Below, piece by piece: positions 45,606 to 55,659 of a stretch of DNA of 64,000 nucleotides (its first letter is position 1; the number at the start of each line of letters is the position of its first letter). The position numbers and the translations under genes were made by a program. The notes below the pieces were generated by a model. The model worked only from the letters and a program-made list of their open reading frames with translations, searched no databases and had not been told where the DNA came from. The stretch comes from Clostridioides difficile_D (GTDB lineage: Bacteria > Bacillota > Clostridia > Peptostreptococcales > Peptostreptococcaceae): the NCBI GenBank assembly GCA_945861085.1, contig OX244046.1, positions 2,170,001 to 2,234,000 of the forward strand. Reading direction: 5' to 3'.

Positions 45606-47064
45606 TATGTGTATTCTTTAAATAAAAATTTATTTTTTAAGTGATAATTAAACATTTATTTGTAAGGCTATGGCTTTAAAAATCATAGCCTTATTTTGAT
45701 ATTTTTTCCATTTTTGCAAAAATTATTACCCCTTTAAGAAAATTTCTTAATTTTTTTTGAAATATTTTTTTATTAATTTAGAGTTAAAATTCTTTCTTCA
45801 AAATAAATACTTAAATGAGCTAAAATTTGAGTCCAATTTCTAATCTTTTGAGTCCATCTTTCAGAAATATCCATAGTTGCTAAGTATAATGATTTGTGCA
45901 AAGAATCATCTGAAGGAAAAATAGACTTCGATTTAGTAACTTTTCTTAATAATCTATTGTAACTTTCCATTGAATTTGTAGTATATATCAATGTTCTTAT
46001 CTCTTGAGGATATTTAAAGTATGTTGCTAGTTCATTCCAATTGCTTCGCCAACTTCTTAATGCTATCGCATATTGATTGCCCCATTTTTCCTCTAAGAGC
46101 GATAACTCACTTAATGCTACCTCTTCTGTAAGAGCAGCATATACTTTCTTTAAATCTTTTGCAAATTCTTTTCTATTTTTATATGATACATAATTTAAAG
46201 TATTTCTAATTTGATGTACAACACATCTTTGTATTTCAGTATCAGGAAATACTGCTTTAATTGCATCAGAAAACCCAACTAGTCCATCTACAGAAGCTAT
46301 TAATATATCCTTAACTCCTCTGTTTTTAATATCTGTAAGTACCTTTAGCCAATACTTTGAAGTTTCATTTTCTCCAATCCATATTCCTAAAACCTCCTTT
46401 ATGCCTTCTAAGTTAATACCTATAGCTATATAGGCTGCTTTGTTTATTATTCTACCTTCACTTCTAACTTTATAATGTATAGCATCCATAAATACAATTG
46501 GATAAATCATATCAAGAGGTCTGTTTTGCCATTCATGAGCTAAAGGAATAACTTTATCAGTAATTTTAGCTATTAGTGAATGAGATATATCAATTCCGTA
46601 AATACTTTTAAGGTGGCTTGATATATCTCGAGTGGACATGCCTTTTGAGTACATTCCAATCACTTGGTTCTCTATTCCTGATATATCATTTTCATAATTT
46701 CTAATTACCTTTGGTTCAAAATCTCCATTTCGGTCTCTTGGAATATTTAAAGTTATTTCTCCAAAATCTGATTTAACATTTTTATTTCTATATCCATTTC
46801 TAGAGTTTTTAGTATTTTTATTCTTATTGTCATATCTATCATAACCTAAATGGTCGTCAAGCTCCGCTTCTAACATTTGATGAATTGTACTTGCAAATAA
46901 ATCTTTTAGCATATCTTGAATATCTGTAGTTGTTTTAACATCATATTCTTCAATAAGTTTTTTTAATATTTCGTTTTTGTTAAACATAAAAAGTGTGCAC
47001 CTTCCTTTATATAGTGATATTTAATATTTTAATTATCACCACTTTTTAGAAGAATACACACTTT
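45606..47064 (-). mobile_element. IS256-family insertion sequence
   Basis: About 1.46 kb with one intact transposase gene. The ends share TGTGTATTCTT and, further in, GTGATAATTAAA as inverted repeats (left near 45608, right near 47058). An internal hairpin (45664-45694) ends the transposase transcript. The exact outer bases and the 8-9 bp target duplication could not be fixed by eye. Confidence 0.75.
45773..46987 (-). CDS. IS256-family transposase
   Basis: 404 residues, full length. Mutator-type catalytic acids: D1 in YPIVFMDAIHYKVR, D2 in LIASVDGLVGFSDAI, the C/H motif RCVVHQIRN, and E in TTNSMESYNRLLRK. The N-terminal helix-turn-helix includes GMSTRDISSHLKSIYGI. No frameshift, so the element is probably active. 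AAGGAAGGTG before ATG. Confidence 0.93.
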   Translation of the reverse strand: MFNKNEILKKLIEEYDVKTTTDIQDMLKDLFASTIHQMLEAELDDHLGYDRYDNKNKNTKNSRNGYRNKNVKSDFGEITLNIPRDRNGDFEPKVIRNYENDISGIENQVIGMYSKGMSTRDISSHLKSIYGIDISHSLIAKITDKVIPLAHEWQNRPLDMIYPIVFMDAIHYKVRSEGRIINKAAYIAIGINLEGIKEVLGIWIGENETSKYWLKVLTDIKNRGVKDILIASVDGLVGFSDAIKAVFPDTEIQRCVVHQIRNTLNYVSYKNRKEFAKDLKKVYAALTEEVALSELSLLEEKWGNQYAIALRSWRSNWNELATYFKYPQEIRTLIYTTNSMESYNRLLRKVTKSKSIFPSDDSLHKSLYLATMDISERWTQKIRNWTQILAHLSIYFEERILTLN

Positions 47065-47067
47065 ATT

Positions 47068-47925
47068 TTAAAGACCCTTTAAATCTCTTCTTATTTCAGC
47101 TATATCCTCTTTTATAGAGTTTGTATCACCTTTTATATATGCTATATTATGTTCCATATTATCATGAGTAGCTTTATTTATTTCAGAATTATGTAATAAA
47201 CTTCCTAAAATATTATTCTGTTCTACCTGTTTCTCTTTCATTGATTTCTCTTCACTTTCTAGACTATCAATTTTAACTTCAATTCCATACAATTTTTCGT
47301 TTGCTATAGTTACCTCTTCTTTAATTCCACTGATATCTTCACTAATATTATTTATTTTATTTTGCATAAAGTTTATTTCTAATTTCACTTCAGAAACATT
47401 GTCTTTCATTATAGTTATTTCTTGCATTACTTCAGATATATCTTCTTTTACTACACCTATCTCATGTTTTACCCCATTCATTTCTTTTTTCATCGTATTT
47501 ACTTCTTGTTTTACTTCAGATATATCTTCCTTCATTGCATTTATTTCTTGTTTTACTTCAGACATGTTTTCCTTAACTGCATTTATCTCTTCTTTCATTT
47601 CAGACATATCTTCCTTCATTTCATTTATTTCTTGTTTTACTTCAGACATATCTTTCTTAACTACATTCATCTCTTCTTTCATTTCAGACATATCTTCCTT
47701 CATTTCATTTACTTCTTGTTTTACTTCAGACATATCTTCCTTTAGCACAATTATCTCTTCTTTCATTTCAGACATGTCTTCCTTTAGTAAGTTTATTTCT
47801 TTTTTCACTTCAGATATATCTTCTTTCATCAAACTCATATCTTGCTTTACTTCAGACATATCACTTTTCATACTACCTACATCTTTATTTATAATATGTA
47901 ATAATTCTAAAATCTTATCTTCCAC
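47068..47925 (-). CDS. Long coiled-coil protein with 14-residue repeats
   Basis: 285 residues. From about residue 18 to 175 the protein is built of 14-residue units of the type MSEVKQEINEMKED, i.e. two heptads, which implies a parallel coiled-coil rod about 20 nm long. The DNA shows the matching 42-base periodicity. The C-terminal 100 residues are helical but not repeated (NEKLYGIEVKIDSLE, IKEDIAEIRRDL). No signal peptide. GTG start with GGTGAT upstream. The IS256 end lies about 4 bp after the stop. Function not recognised; structural, or a phage-tail-type spacer. Confidence 0.8.
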   Translation of the reverse strand: MEDKILELLHIINKDVGSMKSDMSEVKQDMSLMKEDISEVKKEINLLKEDMSEMKEEIIVLKEDMSEVKQEVNEMKEDMSEMKEEMNVVKKDMSEVKQEINEMKEDMSEMKEEINAVKENMSEVKQEINAMKEDISEVKQEVNTMKKEMNGVKHEIGVVKEDISEVMQEITIMKDNVSEVKLEINFMQNKINNISEDISGIKEEVTIANEKLYGIEVKIDSLESEEKSMKEKQVEQNNILGSLLHNSEINKATHDNMEHNIAYIKGDTNSIKEDIAEIRRDLKGL

Positions 47926-48088
47926 TTACATCACCATCCCTACTAATTATTATAACATTTTATATAAATGCTATACAATGTTAACATATATATAGAAAAT
48001 AGTTATTCAAAATTTAATTGACAAAGATTACATACTGAATTACTTCAAAAAATAATTAATTAGGAGATAAATATAATGACAACTAAAT

Positions 48089-48119
48089 AAAGGATACCAT
48101 TATAATAATAGTACCCTTC
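48089..48119 (-). terminator. Terminator of the purine operon end
   Basis: GGGTACTATTAT / ATAATGGTATCC hairpin with T-run on the minus strand, about 50 bases past the reductase stop. Confidence 0.7.
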
Positions 48120-48167
48120 ATTTCTATATAAATTCTTATTTTTTTAAATTAGTTTTTATAAAATATC

Positions 48168-49253
48168 CTATGCATTTAATTCTGAACATGAAATTTTTCT
48201 TCCAAGTGCTTTTGGTTTACAAACTGATATACAAAGACCACAATATCTACACTCTTCTTCATTTAATTCCATCTTATCGTTCAATTTTCTCGCTTGATAT
48301 GCACAGACTCTCTCACACATCTTACATTTAGTACATTTTTCTTCATCATAAGTAAATTCAAAACTAAGTCTTTCATTTACATCTCCCATATGATTATGTA
48401 CTATACCACAAGCATTTTCTATAGTATTATATCCTAATCTATTAAGATTAGATTTTAAATCATCATGTATTTTAGATATTACTTGAGCACCTTTTAAGAT
48501 TACTACTGAACATATACCAACAAAGTCAGCTCCTGCCATAATCATTTCTAAGGCATCATCTCCACTTACACATCCACCTAACCCAATTATTGGTATATTA
48601 ACTTGTTTTTTTATTTCATATATTCTTTGTAAAGTTATTGGCTTGATAGTCTCACCACTTAAATACCCTATTCCATTTCCACCTAATAAAGGTTGCCCAG
48701 TTTCTATATCTATTCTAAATGCTGGTCCTACAGAATCACAAGCAGTTATTGCATCCGCTCCTGCTTCTTCTAATTTTTTAGCAAAATCTCCTATTTCATC
48801 TATCATAGGAGGAAGCTTGACTATTACTGGTATATTTACTCTTTCTTTTGCATCTTTAAGCATTGGTATCAAATCTCTATAGTCATAAGATACTAATTCA
48901 ATAAAGTCAGCTCCTGCATTTGCAACTTTCTCTACTAATTCACTACTTTCTTCGATTGTATGACCTACTGAAGCTATACAGACAGTTCCATCTTTTTTCA
49001 TTTGTGGTATTTCAAAATCTATCCATTGCTCTGGCTCAAAATCTGTCCATTTTTCATTATTTAAAAGAGCATTAGCTGTATTTCTGACCATATGTGGTGC
49101 TGGATTTATAGCTCTTTCTTTTCTTATAGTCTTAGTAACAACTGCCCCTGCTCCTGCATCACTTAATATCTTACATCCAGCTGCACTATATGTTAATGGG
49201 CCTGAACCTATTATAAGTGGTGATTTTAATTCTTTACCTAAAAAATTATACAT
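48168..49253 (-). CDS. DHOD-like flavoenzyme with two [4Fe-4S] clusters (PreA type)
   Basis: 361 residues. FMN TIM barrel resembling dihydroorotate/dihydropyrimidine dehydrogenase: NFLGKELKSPLIIGSGPLTYS, VNIPVIVKLPPM, NIPIIGLGGCVSGDDALEMIMAGADFV. The C-terminus holds two CxxCxxCxxxC sets (CTKCKMCERVC, CRYCGLCISVC) for [4Fe-4S] clusters. PreA-type proteins reduce pyrimidines; here, inside a purine locus, it probably reduces a purine ring or a breakdown product. ATG at 49253 is chosen since AAAGGGGAAG lies 8 bases before; the upstream in-frame start overlaps the previous gene. Confidence 0.85.
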   Translation of the reverse strand: MYNFLGKELKSPLIIGSGPLTYSAAGCKILSDAGAGAVVTKTIRKERAINPAPHMVRNTANALLNNEKWTDFEPEQWIDFEIPQMKKDGTVCIASVGHTIEESSELVEKVANAGADFIELVSYDYRDLIPMLKDAKERVNIPVIVKLPPMIDEIGDFAKKLEEAGADAITACDSVGPAFRIDIETGQPLLGGNGIGYLSGETIKPITLQRIYEIKKQVNIPIIGLGGCVSGDDALEMIMAGADFVGICSVVILKGAQVISKIHDDLKSNLNRLGYNTIENACGIVHNHMGDVNERLSFEFTYDEEKCTKCKMCERVCAYQARKLNDKMELNEEECRYCGLCISVCKPKALGRKISCSELNA

Positions 49254-49288
49254 TATCTGCTTCCCCTTTTCATATATATTTACATTCA

Positions 49289-50602
49289 TTAAAATTTCCA
49301 AAATTCACAAGCAACTTCTTTCATTTCTTTAACAATAGATTTTTTATCTAAATCAACTAACTGTTTTTCTTTTAAAATATGTCTACCATCTATATATACA
49401 TTTGATATAAATTCTTTTTTACCTTGAACTACTATCTGGTCAAATATATTATCAAGAGTAACAGGAGTTTTAAATTCATCTTCCATAACTATTATATCAG
49501 CCTTATTACCAACTACTATTTTACCAGATTTTTGAAGCCCTAATGCATGAGCCCCATGCTCTGTTGCCATCTTAAATATTAAATTTGCTGGCATTACAGA
49601 TGCATCTTCTTCAACTGATTTATGCATTAAAAATGCACCTCTCATAACTTCAAAGAAATCATTTATATATCCGTCTGTACCAAGTGCTACTTTTATTCCT
49701 TTTTTAATCATTTTTGGTACTGGAGAAAAACCTCCACCTACTTCACAGTTGCTAAGAGGCATATGAACCACTTTTACACCCTTTTCTTTTAATACTTCTA
49801 TTTCTTCATCATTTATTTTTACACACTGAGATGCCAATACAGTTTCATCTAATATTTCTAAATCATTATAATAATCAACTGCTTTTTTACCAAAATGTTT
49901 TTCAGCATAATTTGGTTCATATATACTCTCACATAAATGGAATTGCATTGGTGCATCTAATTTTTTTGCATCTTCTTTAGCTTTTTTAATAAATTTATCT
50001 GAACATGTGAAACTTGTATGAGTACACATTATTCCATTTATTAATTTGCTATTTTCTCTACTCCACTTTATTAAATTAGCATTTTCATCTAGACACCTAA
50101 TTCCATTTTCATAACTTATTCTCTCGCAACTTTCTAGAGATAAAATCGCTTTCATACCTATTTCTTCTAGTATTTTACCTTGCTCAATTAAAGTTCCTTC
50201 TTCTGTGTTTGGAGCTTCTAGAGTATCACAAAATGCTACTACACCAGATTCTATAAGTTCTATTGCTGATGCTTTAGTTGTGGCCTTTACTTCTTTTAAT
50301 CCTATTCTATTTTCTATAAATGGCCACCAATAATCATTTAAGAAACCTTCAAAATCAGTAAAATGTACATTTGCTGGTATTCCTCTAGAAAGAACTCCAT
50401 ATTGATGCATATGACCATTGATAAATCCTGGCATTACTATAGCATCTGATTTATCTATTATTTCCTCAATATTTTTATACTTTATTTCAACTTCTTCATT
50501 TGGCAACATATCTTTTATAATGTCATTTTCTACTACAACAGCATAATTTGTATATATTTCATCAGCCGAAGATATTAAGTATTTACTTTTTATAGCAATC
50601 AT
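49289..50602 (-). CDS. Amidohydrolase-family purine/amino-purine deaminase (guanine-deaminase-like)
   Basis: 437 residues. Metal site: PGFINGHMHQYGV (HxH), CTHTSFTC, FHLCES (His), and GTDGYIN (Asp). This is the ATZ/TRZ or SsnA-like group of aminohydrolases. Position right after an xdh large subunit, with no gap, points to deamination or ring opening of a purine. Not near-identical to the paralogue at 54236. Substrate cannot be fixed from sequence. Confidence 0.82.
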   Translation of the reverse strand: MIAIKSKYLISSADEIYTNYAVVVENDIIKDMLPNEEVEIKYKNIEEIIDKSDAIVMPGFINGHMHQYGVLSRGIPANVHFTDFEGFLNDYWWPFIENRIGLKEVKATTKASAIELIESGVVAFCDTLEAPNTEEGTLIEQGKILEEIGMKAILSLESCERISYENGIRCLDENANLIKWSRENSKLINGIMCTHTSFTCSDKFIKKAKEDAKKLDAPMQFHLCESIYEPNYAEKHFGKKAVDYYNDLEILDETVLASQCVKINDEEIEVLKEKGVKVVHMPLSNCEVGGGFSPVPKMIKKGIKVALGTDGYINDFFEVMRGAFLMHKSVEEDASVMPANLIFKMATEHGAHALGLQKSGKIVVGNKADIIVMEDEFKTPVTLDNIFDQIVVQGKKEFISNVYIDGRHILKEKQLVDLDKKSIVKEMKEVACEFWKF

Positions 50603-52894
50603 TTATTTACCTCCCTGATTTAATTCTTTCATAGCCATGTAAACTTTCTCAGAAGTTATAGGAAGTTCTCTTATACGAACCCCTGTGGCATTATATATTG
50701 CATTCGCTATTGCTGGTGCAGGTGTATGAATAACTATTTCTCCTAAAGATTTAGCTCCATATGGGCCTGTCGGTTCATAATTATCTACAAAGTCAACTAA
50801 TATATTTCCTATATCTTTTTTTGTTGGAACTTTGTATTGTAATAAATTAGAAGTCTGAAGTTTTCCATCAGAACCATGTCTAGGGTCTTCATACATTGCA
50901 AGCCCTATACCTTGAGTTACTCCGCCTTCAACTTGTATTCTAGCAAGTGCAGGGTTCATAACTGTACCACAATCAGTAGAACAAGCATAATTTATTACTT
51001 TAAACTCTCCTGTTGTTTTGTCTAATTCAATCTCAGCAAATCCTGCTAAGAATGGCTTAGCACTCTCTTGTATGCCATAAGATTCAGATGAATATAGAAC
51101 CTCTTGATTTCCTCCACCAACAGATTCTCTTCCTAGTTCACTTAATAAAACAAACTTATCTACATCTTCACTATAGCAAACCCTATCTTCATATAATATT
51201 AAATCATCTATTGGTAAATCTAACTTTTTCTGTGCTACTTTTAATATCTTTTGTTTTAAACTTTCAGCAGATTTGATTGTAGCATTTCCAGTTACATAAG
51301 TAGTACAAGAAGCATATGCACCAGTATCATATGGACACATATCTGTATCTCCTGTATAAACAGAAATTCTGTCAATAGATGTATTCAATGCTTTTGCAGC
51401 TATTTGTGCAAGTATTGTGTCAGAACCAGTTCCTAAGTCTGAAGACCCAGAAAACAACTTATAAGTTCCATCTTCATCCATTCTCATATTTACTATTGCC
51501 ATATCTATGTTAGCTATACCAGAACCATGAGTTCCCACAGACATTCCAACAGCTCTTACCTTATTATTTCCAATCTCTCTAACAGGATATTTTTCATCCC
51601 ATCCAATAAGCTTTTTACCTCTAATTATACATTCATCAAGTGCACAACTTCTTATTGGAAAATGCATTATTCCGCCTTCAGTTTTCTTTTTTATAATATT
51701 TTTCAACTTTATTTCTGTTGGGTCCATATTAAGTTTATGTGCTAATTCGTCAATTGCACAATCAAGTGCAAATGTACCTTGAGTTGCTCCGTATCCTCTT
51801 AACGCTCCCCCTGGAACTAAATTAGTATATACGGTTCTTCCATCAAATTTTATTGCGGGTACATTATTATATGTTGGAAGTACATTATGTCCTGATTCAG
51901 AACAAACTGAAGGTCCATTGTCACCATAAGCACCTGTGTTATTTAATGCTTTCATATCTATAGCTTTTATATTTCCTTCTTTATCTGCACCAATCTTTAT
52001 GTCAAAAAACATCTGATGTCTAGTGTTAGTCATTGCAAAAGTTTCTTCCCTAGTATAGATAAGTTTTGCTGGTCTTTTCGTCATCCAAGTTACAAATGAT
52101 GCATATATCTCTGTTACAGCTATGTTTTTTCCACCAAAGCCTCCACCTATTCTTGGTTTTATTACTCTTACTTTTGAAAGAGGTATTCCCAATGCTCTAG
52201 AAACCTGTCTTCTCATATGATAAGCTGATTGATTTGCAGAAGTTACTACTAATCTACCATTTGTATCTATATACGTATAAGCTCTATGAGTCTCCATCAT
52301 ACAATGTGCTTGTGATTGAGTCATATAAGATTGTTCTATTATTACATCACTCTCTTTAAACTCTTTTTCTACATCTCCTTTGCCCATTTTCTCTCTCGAT
52401 ACTATATTTTTCGTAGCATCCAATCCAAAATCAAATGGACAAAATAAATCCTCCTCTTCATGTATTAAAATTTTATTTCCTTCCGATTCCCTTGCATCCA
52501 ATATTGGAGTCATTACTTCATATTCAACTTTTATAAGTTTCATAGCTTTAATAGCAGCCCTTTCATCTTCAGCAGCTATTATAGCAACTTCATCTCCTAC
52601 ATATCTAACTATATCTTCAAGTATTAACTGGTCATGAGGTGATGCTTCTGGATATGACTCTCCAACCATTGAATATCTATAATTTGGCACATCCTTGTAA
52701 GTGAATATATCTACTACACCTTTTACTTTTAATGCATTTTTTATATCGATGTTTTTTATCTTCGCAAAAGCATGTGGACTTCTAAGAAGCTTAATAGTTA
52801 AAACATCTTTATGAAAAATTAAATCTTCTGTATATATTGGTTTGCCAGTAACAATGGCTTCGCTATCTATTTTTCTTACCTCTTTATTTACCAT
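50603..52894 (-). CDS. xdhA: Molybdenum hydroxylase large subunit 2 (xanthine dehydrogenase type)
   Basis: 763 residues. Same landmarks as the first copy: PRIGGGFGGKNIAV, PGGALRGYGATQGTF, DLGTGSDTILAQIAAK, and catalytic Glu in GPYGAKSLGEIVIHTP. Opening text is almost the same as copy 1 (IDSEAIVTGKPIYTEDLIFHKDVL), so the two arose by recent duplication. ATG at 52894 is chosen because GGAGGTGA lies 6 bases upstream. Overlaps the FAD subunit stop by 11 bases; adjoins the amidohydrolase start. Confidence 0.9.
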   Translation of the reverse strand: MVNKEVRKIDSEAIVTGKPIYTEDLIFHKDVLTIKLLRSPHAFAKIKNIDIKNALKVKGVVDIFTYKDVPNYRYSMVGESYPEASPHDQLILEDIVRYVGDEVAIIAAEDERAAIKAMKLIKVEYEVMTPILDARESEGNKILIHEEEDLFCPFDFGLDATKNIVSREKMGKGDVEKEFKESDVIIEQSYMTQSQAHCMMETHRAYTYIDTNGRLVVTSANQSAYHMRRQVSRALGIPLSKVRVIKPRIGGGFGGKNIAVTEIYASFVTWMTKRPAKLIYTREETFAMTNTRHQMFFDIKIGADKEGNIKAIDMKALNNTGAYGDNGPSVCSESGHNVLPTYNNVPAIKFDGRTVYTNLVPGGALRGYGATQGTFALDCAIDELAHKLNMDPTEIKLKNIIKKKTEGGIMHFPIRSCALDECIIRGKKLIGWDEKYPVREIGNNKVRAVGMSVGTHGSGIANIDMAIVNMRMDEDGTYKLFSGSSDLGTGSDTILAQIAAKALNTSIDRISVYTGDTDMCPYDTGAYASCTTYVTGNATIKSAESLKQKILKVAQKKLDLPIDDLILYEDRVCYSEDVDKFVLLSELGRESVGGGNQEVLYSSESYGIQESAKPFLAGFAEIELDKTTGEFKVINYACSTDCGTVMNPALARIQVEGGVTQGIGLAMYEDPRHGSDGKLQTSNLLQYKVPTKKDIGNILVDFVDNYEPTGPYGAKSLGEIVIHTPAPAIANAIYNATGVRIRELPITSEKVYMAMKELNQGGK

Positions 52895-53678
52895 CACACT
52901 CACCTCCAATACTATTATACATTCTCACTACTAAAGCTTTTGCCATGTCTTTTCTATATTCTTTGCTTCCTCTTATATTACTTCCAAATGAAAGTTCTTC
53001 ACTTGATACTTCTCCAGCTTTTTCTATATCATTTTCTAAGCTTAGTATTTCACTTGCTTTATATGCAATTTTTGCTCTTCTTGGTCTAGCCCCTATTGCA
53101 ATTTTATAAGTACTTCCTTCTTTTAACATTGCTCCATTTAATACTGAAAAGTCACCTGTACATTTTCTTATAGAATCAAATACAGCTATAGCATCCTTTT
53201 TAGGTAATATAACTTCTATTAATATATCTTTTTCAAGCTCACTTTCTAAAAAATCAGCTAAGTTCATAACCCCTTTTTTATATAACTTAACCTTTGCATC
53301 TACTACTAGTAATGAAGGTATTAAATCTGAAAATCCATACTTAGCAAATACGCTAGCTCCTACTCTAGCTCCACTTCTAAATTGAACTCCTACTATATTA
53401 GAAACAGCGTTTGAAATTACTCCATTACAGTAATTTTTAATAACCTTATTTAATTCTAAAGTTCTTAAACTTGTATCTGCTCCAATTAATATGCTATCAT
53501 CAGTTTCATTTATATAGTCCAAAGCTAAGTCTTTTAAATCTATTGCTGAACCAATATTTTTACTACCTAGTTTTAAAAATCCGCAGCCTCCAAGTATTAT
53601 GTTGTTTTTTCTTGATATTAGCAGTTCATAAGCTTCATCTAAACTTTTTGGAACTACATATTCCTTTATAGTTATCAT
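52884..53678 (-). CDS. xdhB: Molybdenum hydroxylase FAD subunit 2
   Basis: 264 residues, paralogue of the protein at 41921: IILGGCGFLKLGSKNIGSAIDLKDL, VGVQFRSGARVGASVFAKYGFSDLIPSLL, IRKCTGDFSVLNGAML. ATG at 53678 is chosen because GGGGAGA lies just upstream; the farther in-frame start would overlap the ribosome site. Sits between the [2Fe-2S] and Mo subunits, i.e. the standard C-B-A order of a complete enzyme. Confidence 0.9.
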   Translation of the reverse strand: MITIKEYVVPKSLDEAYELLISRKNNIILGGCGFLKLGSKNIGSAIDLKDLALDYINETDDSILIGADTSLRTLELNKVIKNYCNGVISNAVSNIVGVQFRSGARVGASVFAKYGFSDLIPSLLVVDAKVKLYKKGVMNLADFLESELEKDILIEVILPKKDAIAVFDSIRKCTGDFSVLNGAMLKEGSTYKIAIGARPRRAKIAYKASEILSLENDIEKAGEVSSEELSFGSNIRGSKEYRKDMAKALVVRMYNSIGGECDGK

Positions 53679-53715
53679 ATTCTCTCCCCATATCAATTTA
53701 ATTTTCACTTAAAAC

Positions 53716-54162
53716 TTAAGTGTTCAAATATTTATGTATTGCTCTTAATTGCCCTTTATATCCAGTACATCTACAAAGGTTACCATTTACATAATCTATA
53801 ACTTCTTCTTCTGTTGGATTTTGAAGCTCTCTTTTCATAGCCAAGACCATCATTATAAATCCAGGAGCACAAAATCCACATTGGTCAGCTCCTTCATCTG
53901 CAAGAAAATCCCCAAATTTCTTTGCTTCATCCAAGACACCTTCAAGTGTTGTGATGTGTTGACCATCTACTCTAGCAGTAAGATAATTACAAGAAAGCAC
54001 TGCCTTGTCATTTACCATTACTGTACATAAGCCACACGAGCCAGTATCACATCCTTTTTTAACACTTACATATCCATTTTCTCTTAGTGTATCTGCTAAA
54101 AATTCATCTGGTCTTATACTTAATTCTTTTTCTTTGTTATTTATGGTACATTTGATAATCAA
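53716..54162 (-). CDS. xdhC: Molybdenum hydroxylase [2Fe-2S] subunit 2
   Basis: About 148 residues with two [2Fe-2S] clusters: GCDTGSCGLCTV (plant-type, CxxxxCxxC) plus a later Cys in VLSCNYL, and CGFCAPGF with NLCRCTGY (second cluster). Transfers electrons from Mo to FAD. A TTG at 54162 is taken as start since GAGGTG is 6 bases upstream; the in-frame ATG at 54183 lies before that ribosome site and is less likely. Confidence 0.9.
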   Translation of the reverse strand: MIIKCTINNKEKELSIRPDEFLADTLRENGYVSVKKGCDTGSCGLCTVMVNDKAVLSCNYLTARVDGQHITTLEGVLDEAKKFGDFLADEGADQCGFCAPGFIMMVLAMKRELQNPTEEEVIDYVNGNLCRCTGYKGQLRAIHKYLNT

Positions 54163-54235
54163 ATAAATCACCTCAAAACTCATATTTTTAAGCTAAAGTT
54201 TTTATTATACTTATTTAGGAATAAAGTCACATTTA

Positions 54236-55642
54236 TTAATAAAGACTATTCCATTTATGACCTTCCATTCTATTCTTTATAGTTCCCCTTACACAAAGTC
54301 TCTCAGCTGTATCTTGAGCATCTTTTAATGCTTTCTCTTCATTAGCTGTTAAGATTTTTGAATTTTCCATTATTATATTTCCATCTACTATAACACTCTC
54401 TATATTTTTCATACTAGAAGAATATACTAATGTAGATACTGGATTATGCATAGGTATTGCTTTTGGTGAAAGCATTGGGTTGAATATTAGTAAATCCGCT
54501 TTTTTACCTATCTCTAATGAACCTATCTCATCTTCCATTCCAATAGCTCTTGCTCCATCTATAGTTGCTAACTCAAGAACTTTTTCTGCTGACATTGCTA
54601 ATGGGTCACACTTATTAACTTTATGTTGAAGTGCTGTTAATTTCATAAGCTCAAGCATATCTTGAGAGTTATTACTAGCAGCTCCATCTACTCCCAAACT
54701 AACTGTTATTCCTTTTTTAAGCATTTCTGGTACTGGTGCAACACCTGAAGATAAGTACATATTACTTGCTGTATTATGAGATACTTTCATGTCATATTTT
54801 TTAGTAAGTTCCATATCCTTTTCAGTTAAATACACACAATGTACCATAAGCACATTTGGCCCTAGTATTCCTAATTTTTCTAAAACATCTATGTCATATT
54901 GCCCATGCAATTCTTTTGCTGCTTCTCTATCAAAAGGAGTTTCTGATATATGTACTGTAAATAAAGCATTATCATATTCTTTTACTACTCTCCATAGCAT
55001 CTCAAGCATTTCTTGAGAATTTGACCATATTGCTGCTGGAGCTACTCCTATTTTGATTCTTCCATTTGCTGTATTATGGTGTTTTTCAAATAATCTTCTT
55101 ACATCTTTTTCAACCGTTTCTACATCTTGCATTATTCCAGGATGAACTCCAAATTGAGCTCCTGTATTCATACATCCTCTTCCAAGTATTCCTCTTATTC
55201 CTAATTCTTTATAAGCATCTATTATTCCATCACAAAGACCTGGTTTGCTGTGAGGATACATATAGTCAACCATTGTTGTTATACCACTTCTAAGACCTTC
55301 AATACATCCAAGCATTGCAGCATCATAAGTATCTTTTGGTTCTAAATAGTTAGCTGCTGGAAACGTCATAGTTTCTAGCCAATCTTTAAGTACCATATCA
55401 TCTCCTAACCCTTTTAATAAAGTTTGGAATAAATGATTATGTGTATTTATAAAACCTGGGAATAGGACTTTGCCTTTAGCATCTATTACTTTTTTAACAT
55501 CAGTGTATTTACTTTCTATTTCTTTAGAATTCCCAATATCTGCAATCTTGTTATCTTTTACTACTAATGCCCCATCAAAAATAACTTCTCTCTCTTTATT
55601 TACAGTTACTATTATGGCATTCTTAATAAGTATATCTATCAT
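54236..55642 (-). CDS. ssnA: SsnA/8-oxoguanine-deaminase-like amidohydrolase
   Basis: 468 residues. PGFINTHNHLFQTLLKGLG (HxH), HISETPFDREA (His), HCVYLTE (His) and GVDGAASNN (Asp) build the mononuclear metal site of the ATZ/TRZ deaminases. Such enzymes in purine loci deaminate 8-oxoguanine/guanine-type purines. Ends in NRMEGHKWNSLY, identical to the partial gene at 63782, so the two are close paralogues. ATG at 55642 follows GGGGGGAAATAAGA. Symbol is tentative. Confidence 0.82.
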   Translation of the reverse strand: MIDILIKNAIIVTVNKEREVIFDGALVVKDNKIADIGNSKEIESKYTDVKKVIDAKGKVLFPGFINTHNHLFQTLLKGLGDDMVLKDWLETMTFPAANYLEPKDTYDAAMLGCIEGLRSGITTMVDYMYPHSKPGLCDGIIDAYKELGIRGILGRGCMNTGAQFGVHPGIMQDVETVEKDVRRLFEKHHNTANGRIKIGVAPAAIWSNSQEMLEMLWRVVKEYDNALFTVHISETPFDREAAKELHGQYDIDVLEKLGILGPNVLMVHCVYLTEKDMELTKKYDMKVSHNTASNMYLSSGVAPVPEMLKKGITVSLGVDGAASNNSQDMLELMKLTALQHKVNKCDPLAMSAEKVLELATIDGARAIGMEDEIGSLEIGKKADLLIFNPMLSPKAIPMHNPVSTLVYSSSMKNIESVIVDGNIIMENSKILTANEEKALKDAQDTAERLCVRGTIKNRMEGHKWNSLY

Positions 55643-55659
55643 TCTTATTTCCCCCCGCA

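Noticed and set aside
47400..47900. 42-base periodic repeat that looks like a CRISPR or satellite array
   Set aside because: The period is exactly 14 codons in one continuous minus-strand frame, giving a coiled-coil protein; there are no unique spacers and the repeat units diverge in codon-consistent ways.
47399..47995. Long plus-strand reading opposite the coiled-coil gene (Ser/Phe/Ile-rich)
   Set aside because: It is the complement of the heptad repeats; the apparent periodicity is inherited from the true gene.
48076..48090. AGGAGAT followed by ATG and a four-codon reading
   Set aside because: Four codons (MTTK) next to a terminator on the other strand; far too short to support as a leader peptide without conservation data.
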